Source: Kiritimatiellia bacterium (GTDB lineage Bacteria > Verrucomicrobiota > Kiritimatiellia > CAIQIC01 > Lenti-01). Taken from it: DNA of 51,291 nt. The notes under the pieces were generated by a model. That model saw nothing but the letters and a program-made list of their open reading frames with translations, did not search any database and had not been told where the DNA came from. The translations under genes and the position numbers were made by a program. The stretch spans positions 1 to 51,291 of the forward strand of contig JAQUJC010000015.1 in the NCBI GenBank assembly GCA_028681135.1, written 5' to 3'. Positions 18,707 through 25,770 of the stretch are shown piece by piece; the first letter of the stretch is position 1, and each line of letters begins with the position of its first letter.

Positions 18707-20200
18707 TTAAAAATACAAATCCCGTTCACCGGCGACGATGCGCTGATAGGTTGTCTGGAATGCCGGCCACACCTGCGGCTGCTGCTCGCGAATCGCATCG
18801 AGTTCCTTTGCCAACAGCCCTTCGCCGACGGCCTGCGTGGCAGCGGTGGCAAAGTCATCCAGCCACTCCTTGAAGGTCAGCACGGCATTGAGCTTGCAGA
18901 ACTTGCCTTCGGTACCGCTGCGCAACAGGTCCATGATGCATTTGCCGGTGCGCCCGCAGCGATAGCCCGCGGTGCAAAAACTGGTGATGCAGCCGGCCTG
19001 GGCCCACTCGCGAATGACCTCGTCGAGGCCGCGGGGGTCGCCCAGCATAAACTGCTGGCGCTCGCCCTTCTGCTTCTGCTGGCCGTCGGCATAGGCCCCC
19101 ACGCCGACGTTGGAGGCCGCATCCATCTGCGTCACGCCCAACGGCAATAGCCGCCGGCGCATGGCCGGCGACTCGCGCGCGGTGATGATCAGCCCTGAAT
19201 AGGGCACGGCCAGGCGCGCCAGCACCACGATGCGCTCGAAGTCGTCATCGCTGACCTGCCACTGCGAATTCTCGGCAAAGGGCGTATTCACTGCCGGTTC
19301 GAGCCGCGGAAAGGACAACGTATGCGGTCCGATGCCGCAAAAGCGCTCCATTTCGTGGACATGCGCCTGTTGCGCCAGCAGCTCGAAGCGCCAGTCCGCC
19401 AGCCCATAGAGCACGCCAATGCCGTTGTCATCAATACCCGCATCCTGCGCGCGGTGCATGGCTGTCAGCCGCCAGCGGAAATCGCCCTTGATGGTCCCGG
19501 CGGGATGCACCCGCGCATAGGCGCGGCGGTCGTACGTCTCCTGAAACACCTGGAACGTGCCCAGTCCGCACTCGTGCAGAATCTTCAGCTCGGCGATGCT
19601 CATCGGCGCCGCATTGACATTGACCCGGCGGATTTGGCCTACGCCGCGGCGCGTCTTGACCTTTACCTCATAGACACTGCGAATGCTCTCGACCATGTAG
19701 TCCACCCCCGACTCCGGATGCTCGCCGTACACCACAATGAGGCGTTTATGCCCCAACTGCCCCGCCAGCGCCTCGGTTTCAGCCCGCACTTCGTCCATCG
19801 TGAGCACCCGCCGCTCCATGGCGGCATTCGATCGCCGCAGCCCGCAATATGCACAATCGTTCACGCACCTGCTGCTTAAATACAGTGGCGCAAAGGTCAC
19901 GATGCGATTGTCATAGACCTTGTGCTTGATGGCTCCCGCCGCCTCGCGCATCTCCTCCCAGAGCCCCGCGTCGCGCACCCGCATCAGTTCCGCGACGTCC
20001 TCCAGGGTGAGCGTCTCCACCGCCAGCGCCTTCGCGAGAATGTCCCGCACCCGTGCCGCCGGCGGCTCGCCCTCCACCGCCAGCAGCCGCACAATCTCGG
20101 CATCGGGGATGAAATCGTCTCCGCTCGCGGGAAGATAGCGGTCGATTTCGTCGGGCACGATGCGCGATTTCATCCATTGTGGAATACTGCTGGTGGTCAT
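18707..20200 (-). CDS. HydG-like radical SAM protein (ThiH/HydG family), variant C-terminal cluster motif
   Basis: SSRCVNDCAYCGLRRSN (CX3CX2C); C-terminal SFCTAGYRCGRTGKCIMDLLRSGTEGKFCKLNAVLTF. Confidence 0.85.
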   Translation of the reverse strand: MTTSSIPQWMKSRIVPDEIDRYLPASGDDFIPDAEIVRLLAVEGEPPAARVRDILAKALAVETLTLEDVAELMRVRDAGLWEEMREAAGAIKHKVYDNRIVTFAPLYLSSRCVNDCAYCGLRRSNAAMERRVLTMDEVRAETEALAGQLGHKRLIVVYGEHPESGVDYMVESIRSVYEVKVKTRRGVGQIRRVNVNAAPMSIAELKILHECGLGTFQVFQETYDRRAYARVHPAGTIKGDFRWRLTAMHRAQDAGIDDNGIGVLYGLADWRFELLAQQAHVHEMERFCGIGPHTLSFPRLEPAVNTPFAENSQWQVSDDDFERIVVLARLAVPYSGLIITARESPAMRRRLLPLGVTQMDAASNVGVGAYADGQQKQKGERQQFMLGDPRGLDEVIREWAQAGCITSFCTAGYRCGRTGKCIMDLLRSGTEGKFCKLNAVLTFKEWLDDFATAATQAVGEGLLAKELDAIREQQPQVWPAFQTTYQRIVAGERDLYF

Positions 20201-20253
20201 ATGAATGCCTGAATGCTGTGTTTGTCCGCCGGGTAAAGCGGTTTTTAAACCCA

Positions 20254-20274
20254 ATGTGGTTTACTATACCACAT
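20254..20274. promoter_or_regulatory. dyad ATGTGGT-N7-ACCACAT upstream of the hydG-like gene
   Basis: Perfect 7-bp arms; on the minus strand the spacer overlaps a TATAGT -10-like hexamer. Confidence 0.55.
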
Positions 20275-20324
20275 CTGCGCCACAGACAAGTGATTCCCCC
20301 GTGATTCCCCGCGTTTTTTTCTTG

Positions 20325-20335
20325 CCCCCCCCCCC
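20325..20335. repeat. C11 homopolymer
   Basis: Eleven consecutive C about 48 bp upstream of the ATG at 20383. Confidence 0.9.
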
Positions 20336-20382
20336 TGTTAGGGCCTACACTGCGGCATACTACTATATAAGGAACAACTGTT

Positions 20383-21876
20383 ATGACTGACACCCCCCCC
20401 CCTCCCGCACCGAACAGCAAATGGAAAGCTGTCGCCATTGTTTTTCTCGTACTGCTGGGCATCGCCAGCGCGATCCTCGTCGCCCGGCATGTCAAACCAA
20501 CCGAGAAGAAAGCCGTTACCATCGTGTATACGGAAGACCAGCCCGGCGCCGCCGACATCAATGTTGGCGACATCATCGACGCCACGGACCCGGCCACCCC
20601 GCTGGAACCCAAACTGGGCTACCGCTACAAACTCTTCGTCGAGGATGAAAGCGACGACCGCACCTCCGGGGTCGCCAAAATCGGCGGACGCATTACCTTT
20701 ATTTCCGGCGCGCGCCGCGGGCAAACCATCCTGGCCGATGTCACCCGCGTCCGTGAACGCGTCGTCGATGCCAATCTGGTCCGCGTCCTCTCAGAAATTG
20801 ATATGCCCACCCGTCCGCCACGCCCCGCCTTCGCGCCCCGGGACGGCGACTCTGCCGCCCATGTCGTCGCCGGCGCGGAAATGGACGTCATCATTGCCGA
20901 AGAATCCACAAAGAACCCTGGACTGGAAGGCATCGCCAAGGTTGAAGGCCTGGTCGTCGTGGTCGACGGCATCCCCACCGTGGGCGAGCGTGTCAACGTC
21001 CGCATCACCGACCGTCGCGAGCGCATCGCCTTTGCCGAACCCACCGGCAAGCCCGCGGGGACCGGCCCCCTGCCATCTGCTACGCCCCCCAAGCGAGGCT
21101 TCCAGCCAGACCCGGACGACTCCGCCGCCCATGTCGTCACCGGTGCTGAAATGGATGTCATCATTGCTGAAGAATCCACGAAAAACCCCGGACTGGAAGG
21201 CATCGCCCGTGTCGAAGGATTGGTGGTCGCAGTCGATGGCGTGCCCACCGTCGGCGAACGCGTCAACGTCCGCATTGTCAGCCGCCTGGCCAATATCGCC
21301 TTTGCCGAACCCACCGGCAAACCCGCGGGGACCGACCCCCTGCCTTCATCCGTCAAGCCGGTTCAACGGGTATTCAAACCCCGGGCCGGCGATCCCGCCG
21401 CCCACGTGATCCCCGGCGCAGAAATGGATGTCGTCATTGCCGAAGCATCCGGCAAAAATCCCGGCATCGACGGCGTGGCACGCGTCAAGGGCCTGGTGGT
21501 TTTTGTGGAAGGCGTGCCGACCATCGGCGAGACCGTCCATGTGCGCATCACCCATCGCACAAAACGCGCCGCCAATGCGGTGCCCTCCGGCAAACCCGCC
21601 GGCAGCGGCACCACCCAACCCACCGGCGATATGATCCGCCGCGCCTTCACCCCCGACACTGCCCACGCCGCACTGGCGCATGTCATCGCCGGGGCCGAAA
21701 TGGAGGTCACCATCCTCGAACGCTCAACCAAATTCCCCGATACCGAAGGCGTGGCCAAGATTGACGGGCTCGTCGTCTTCGTGACCGGCGCCACCAATGT
21801 CGGCGACACGGTGCGAATCCGCATTACCGCCCGCCGCGAACGCGTGGCGTTCGCGGACGTCATTGCCGCCCCCTGA
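20383..21876 (+). CDS. membrane-anchored protein with about five tandem TRAM-like repeats
   Basis: N-terminal TM (AVAIVFLVLLGIASAILVA), then repeats such as GLEGIAKVEGLVVVVDGIPTVGERVNVRITDRRERIAFAEP; RBS AAGGA. Confidence 0.75.
   Translation: MTDTPPPPAPNSKWKAVAIVFLVLLGIASAILVARHVKPTEKKAVTIVYTEDQPGAADINVGDIIDATDPATPLEPKLGYRYKLFVEDESDDRTSGVAKIGGRITFISGARRGQTILADVTRVRERVVDANLVRVLSEIDMPTRPPRPAFAPRDGDSAAHVVAGAEMDVIIAEESTKNPGLEGIAKVEGLVVVVDGIPTVGERVNVRITDRRERIAFAEPTGKPAGTGPLPSATPPKRGFQPDPDDSAAHVVTGAEMDVIIAEESTKNPGLEGIARVEGLVVAVDGVPTVGERVNVRIVSRLANIAFAEPTGKPAGTDPLPSSVKPVQRVFKPRAGDPAAHVIPGAEMDVVIAEASGKNPGIDGVARVKGLVVFVEGVPTIGETVHVRITHRTKRAANAVPSGKPAGSGTTQPTGDMIRRAFTPDTAHAALAHVIAGAEMEVTILERSTKFPDTEGVAKIDGLVVFVTGATNVGDTVRIRITARRERVAFADVIAAP
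20866..21876. repeat. about 273-bp coding tandem repeats (TRAM units 2-5)
   Basis: GAAATGGA(C/T)GTCATCATTGC(C/T)GAAGAATCCAC... recurs at about 20.87 and 21.14 kb, with more diverged copies at about 21.42 and 21.70 kb. Confidence 0.85.
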
Positions 21877-21892
21877 CCCCGGAGAGCCCCCC

Positions 21893-22666
21893 ATGGCCAA
21901 GACCCTCACCAACGAACGCAGCCTGGCCGCCCGCCAGAATGAAATTACTCGCGAACTGAACTTGCTTCAGCGTATGCGCCTGCTTGAATGGGGTGCCGCG
22001 GGCCTCTTTCTGGTGGCCGGCCTGAGCTGGAAAGTTCTGGGCGACGGCGGCTGGAGCCTGCTGCTCTTGGGCGGCTTCCTGGCCTTTGTCGCCCTGGGCC
22101 ACGAAGCCCGTCGCCGTGAAAACCAAAAAGAATTCACCGATATGCAGAGCATGCGCGACGCCAAAGAAGAGGTCGCCCGTCTGCTCGACGAGAAACTCGC
22201 CAACGACCACTATGTTCTCAACGATCTGCACCTCAAAGTCGGACGCGAAAAATGTTGGATCGACCACCTGGTGGTCGCGCCCTCCGGCATGTTCGTGATC
22301 GACACCCTCAACTGGAGCGGCAAGATCGTGGGCGACACCGCCAAGCAGGCCTACACGTGGAAAATCCGCAGCCCGGACGGCCAGGTCCGCCCTGCGCGTA
22401 ATCCCGTCGGCCGCGTCCAGCGCGAACGCCGTATCCTCTGCAATTGGCTCAAGGGCACATCCCTGATTTGGGAACGGGTCTATGGCGTGGTCACCCTGGC
22501 CCATCCCGAGGCCGAGATCGTCGTCAGCAATGCCGAACGCCGGGTCATGACCCCCGAGCAAACCATCACCTTCATCAATGACTTCTGCTTCGAAAAGCCC
22601 GTGCTCTCCAATGCCGAAGTCGAGAAACTGGCCCAGGGCCTCCATCGCCAATCCGCTCCGGCCTGA
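21893..22666 (+). CDS. NERD-domain membrane protein, degenerate active-site motif
   Basis: CWIDHLVVAPSGMFVIDTLNWSGKIVGD; two hydrophobic segments; RBS GGAG. Confidence 0.8.
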   Translation: MAKTLTNERSLAARQNEITRELNLLQRMRLLEWGAAGLFLVAGLSWKVLGDGGWSLLLLGGFLAFVALGHEARRRENQKEFTDMQSMRDAKEEVARLLDEKLANDHYVLNDLHLKVGREKCWIDHLVVAPSGMFVIDTLNWSGKIVGDTAKQAYTWKIRSPDGQVRPARNPVGRVQRERRILCNWLKGTSLIWERVYGVVTLAHPEAEIVVSNAERRVMTPEQTITFINDFCFEKPVLSNAEVEKLAQGLHRQSAPA

Positions 22667-22689
22667 TCCGGCCCGCCTGAGGGAATCGC

Positions 22690-23445
22690 ATGGCCCAGAT
22701 ATTGCGTACTGAAACCAGCCTCGAGCAGCGCCAACGCGCCATTGGCCGGGAGTTGTCCCTGCGCAAAATCACCCGCGTGGTGGTCTGGAGCATCGCCCTC
22801 GCTCTGTTTGTGGCCGGGCTGTCGTATTCCGTCCGCCATGCCACCTATGGCGCTGTGATCGCCGGTGCCTTTGCCCTGGTCTGCGCCGCCGGCTACGAAG
22901 TGCGCTTGCGCGAAATCGCGACCGAAAGCCGCCACCTCGAAGGCGGACGCCGCGGCGAACGCAAAATGGCCGAACGCCTGGCCGAGCAACTCGCCGATGA
23001 CCATATCATCCTCAACGACCTGGATTTCAGGATCGCCCACGAACGCTGCCAGATCGACCATCTGGTGGTCGCCCCCTCCGGGCTTTATGTCATTGAATCC
23101 AAGTACTGGGCCGGCACGCTGACGGGCGATGTCCGCGACACCCAATGGACGCAGATTCGTTCCGACGGCAAAACCCGAATCGTGAAGAGCCCTGTGTTAC
23201 AGGTGGAACGCCAGCGCCGCATGTTCATTGCCGGGTTGACCGCGAAAGTCCCCGACGACCGCATTTACGCCCTCGCAGTCTTCACCCACCCCGCCTCCCG
23301 CCTCCGCATCACCGGCGGCGACCACCAGGCCCTATTCATCCGCGACGCCATCCGCTTCATCAACGACCGCTGCTTCGATCCACCGGTCCTGACCCCCAAT
23401 GAAGCCCTCGCACTCGCCCGCCACATCAACGACCGCCAGTCATAG
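22690..23445 (+). CDS. NERD-domain membrane protein (nuclease-related)
   Basis: CQIDHLVVAPSGLYVIESKYWAGTLTGD; paralogue of the upstream gene. Confidence 0.85.
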   Translation: MAQILRTETSLEQRQRAIGRELSLRKITRVVVWSIALALFVAGLSYSVRHATYGAVIAGAFALVCAAGYEVRLREIATESRHLEGGRRGERKMAERLAEQLADDHIILNDLDFRIAHERCQIDHLVVAPSGLYVIESKYWAGTLTGDVRDTQWTQIRSDGKTRIVKSPVLQVERQRRMFIAGLTAKVPDDRIYALAVFTHPASRLRITGGDHQALFIRDAIRFINDRCFDPPVLTPNEALALARHINDRQS

Positions 23446-23515
23446 CTTGGCGGCTGCCCCCCCACCCCAAGATCAGCCCCCCCCACAAACGGGCCATCCC
23501 ACCCGCTCACCCCCC

Positions 23516-23534
23516 GTTTCCACAGTGTGGAAAC
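23516..23534. repeat. palindrome GTTTCCACAGTGTGGAAAC
   Basis: 9-bp perfect arms with 1-bp spacer; same TTTCCA-N5-TGGAAA pattern as 327-343. Confidence 0.85.
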
Positions 23535-23723
23535 ACCTGCCCTTTCCTGTTTTCCTGGGTTTCCTGTTTTCCTGATAAACAGGTCCGCGCCCTTTTCATG
23601 AGTCGTTGGTTGTGGGTGATGACACGCGCAGCGCGGCCGCGCGGAATCCGCTAAAGTTGAAAGTTAAGGGCTGACCCCGCCGGGAGCTCGCGGCCGACGC
23701 TCCGTGAAGCAGGACAGCGGAAC

Positions 23724-24566
23724 TTACTGGTTCAGGCTCACGAAGGGCAGGGCCCCGTCGGTCTCAATGTAATCCCCGCCGCCGTTGCGGGTGCGGTAGC
23801 CGCTCGAAAAATGCGCCACCACCTTTACCGCCGCCGTTTGGCCGGCTTCGCGCAGGGTCTGCACCACGTAATCGCGCTCCACATCAGTATCTTCCGCAAT
23901 CCGGTGGGTGAACTGCCCGGTGAAGAGCGAGAAGCCGACACTCCGGTCGAACGTCGCCGCAGCGATCCAGTCGGCCCGATGCCCGCCGGGCAGCCACCAC
24001 CCCTCCGGCGTGCGCCAGAAGCGTACATGATGGCGGCGGTGGGTGTTGCCGCCGACCTCCTGCTCGAACGCCAGGTCCTGCCGCCGGCTGAACAGATAGA
24101 GCGAACTCACTGGGGCGGCGGGATAGCTGCGTCCGAACAGGGTGCAGCGGACCATTCTCAGCGTGCTGGCCAGCCCCAGGGCGTCGGCCGACACCCAGCC
24201 GGCCGCTTGCATGGCGGACTCCAACTGCTCCCGGGAACCATTGACCGCCAGATTCACGGGATCGCCCAGCAGTCCATCGGCCGTGCGGACTCGTCCGATG
24301 AAATAATCCGGCACATACATCCGCGTCAGCCACCGATGAATCCGCGGCAGCACCAGGTAGGCCGTAAACAGCCACAACGCCAGGAACCCACTGAGATACC
24401 GACGATCGCCGACGATGCTCCGCAGGAGAAATTCGTAGATCGCCAGGGCCGTGCCCGCCAGGATCACGAACAGGATCACCCGCGCCCCCCACAGCAGAAT
24501 CTGAACCGCCCACGGCTGCCGCTTTCCGGGCTTCACTGCCCCGGTCCCGTCTGGGTTCGCCTTCAT
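23724..24566 (-). CDS. LssY C-terminal-domain-like membrane protein
   Basis: DPVNLAVNGSREQLESAMQAAGWVSADALG...SLYLFSRRQDLAFEQEVGGNTHRRHHVRFWRTP; ATGA overlap with the upstream gene. Confidence 0.75.
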   Translation of the reverse strand: MKANPDGTGAVKPGKRQPWAVQILLWGARVILFVILAGTALAIYEFLLRSIVGDRRYLSGFLALWLFTAYLVLPRIHRWLTRMYVPDYFIGRVRTADGLLGDPVNLAVNGSREQLESAMQAAGWVSADALGLASTLRMVRCTLFGRSYPAAPVSSLYLFSRRQDLAFEQEVGGNTHRRHHVRFWRTPEGWWLPGGHRADWIAAATFDRSVGFSLFTGQFTHRIAEDTDVERDYVVQTLREAGQTAAVKVVAHFSSGYRTRNGGGDYIETDGALPFVSLNQ

Positions 24567-25621
24567 GACCGCCCCGGGTCGGCGGGCGGCGAGACCTCGT
24601 CCAGCGTGCTCAGTTCCAGCAGGCTGATAGCGGCCGCGGCCACCACCGGCCCCAGCACCAAGCCCACGAACCCGAACGCCGCTACGCCCCCAAGAATGCC
24701 GATGAACACCACCAACCCGTTCATGGACGTCTTGCCGCTGACCAGCATCGGCCGCAGCACGTTGTCCATTCCGCCCACCAGCAGGACGCCCAACACCAGC
24801 AGAGTTATGCCCTTGCCCCAGGCCCCCGCCGCCAACAGGCCGATCACCGCTGGCACCCAGACCAGGGCCGTTCCAAACAGCGGTAGCAGCGCACAGAACC
24901 CCATCACCGTCCCCCAGAAGACCGGCGCCGGCAGGCCCAGCACGGCGAACAGGATGCCGCCCGCCAGCCCTTGCGTCGCCGCCACTGTCAGCGTCGCCAT
25001 CGTCCCCGCGAAAATCAGCTCGCGGGTCCGGCTGATGAACTCGTCCTTCCATTTCGGCTCGAACGGCAGAATTTTCCGAATCCCCTCCGCCAGCCGCTGA
25101 CCGTCCCGCAGGAAAAAGTATAAGGCGAAGAGCGTAACAAACAACTTGAACAGAAACACCGACGACGCCTGCAGCACGGTGCCCGCCTGCCCCGCCACAA
25201 ACTTCGTCAGCTTCGGCGCCGCCTCCGCCAGCCGCTGCTGGATTTCTCCCGGGGCCGCCTGCGGCACATGCTCCTCGACCCACGACCACACCACCAGGAC
25301 CTTCTCGTTCTCGTGCAGCCGCGTCAGCGCCCCCTCCAGACCGGAAAACGCTGTGGTGATCTCTCCCGCCAGAGCCAGCACCAGCAGCACTGCCGGCACA
25401 ATCAGCACCAGTGCCACTGCCGCCGTCGACAGCAGCGCCGACCCGCCCGGACGAATCCGCGCCGCCAGCCGCCGGTGCAGCGGCTGCGCGCACAGCGCCA
25501 GGATTCCCGCCCAGAGCAGCGGCATCAGGAACGGCTTCACGATTTGATAGGCCAGGCAGCCCAGCAACAGCACCACCCCATAGAAAATCACGTATTGCAG
25601 ACGCTTGCTCTCGGGTTCCAT
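24563..25621 (-). CDS. AI-2E family transporter / permease
   Basis: Multi-TM, PFLMPLLWAGILALCAQPLHRRL..., GLPAPVFWGTVMGFCALLPLFGTALVWVPAVI. Confidence 0.9.
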   Translation of the reverse strand: MEPESKRLQYVIFYGVVLLLGCLAYQIVKPFLMPLLWAGILALCAQPLHRRLAARIRPGGSALLSTAAVALVLIVPAVLLVLALAGEITTAFSGLEGALTRLHENEKVLVVWSWVEEHVPQAAPGEIQQRLAEAAPKLTKFVAGQAGTVLQASSVFLFKLFVTLFALYFFLRDGQRLAEGIRKILPFEPKWKDEFISRTRELIFAGTMATLTVAATQGLAGGILFAVLGLPAPVFWGTVMGFCALLPLFGTALVWVPAVIGLLAAGAWGKGITLLVLGVLLVGGMDNVLRPMLVSGKTSMNGLVVFIGILGGVAAFGFVGLVLGPVVAAAAISLLELSTLDEVSPPADPGRS

Positions 25622-25723
25622 CTCGAATCCTCCTCGGACCTTTCTGCTCCCACTGTACGCAAAGAGGTCAGTCCGCTTTCGGTCAATCAGACTTATCTAT
25701 TATAGGACCCCTTTTCGGGATGA

Positions 25724-25751
25724 AAAATCCCCCGCCGGGGACCGGCGGGGG
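25724..25751 (-). terminator. intrinsic terminator of the 880-aa ORF
   Basis: 10-bp perfect GC stem CCCCCGCCGG/CCGGCGGGGG, 3-nt loop, followed on the minus strand by ATTTTTC. Confidence 0.8.
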
Positions 25752-25770
25752 GGGGTGTGGCACGGGCGAA

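Noticed and set aside
18600-20400. Hydrogenase maturation operon
   Set aside because: Only a HydG-like gene is present; no HydE, HydF or hydrogenase subunits in the window, so canonical H-cluster maturation is not supported.
23724-25493. 589-aa ORF as a single protein
   Set aside because: Its first 309 codons are a shifted frame of the AI-2E permease; the real gene starts at ATG 24566.
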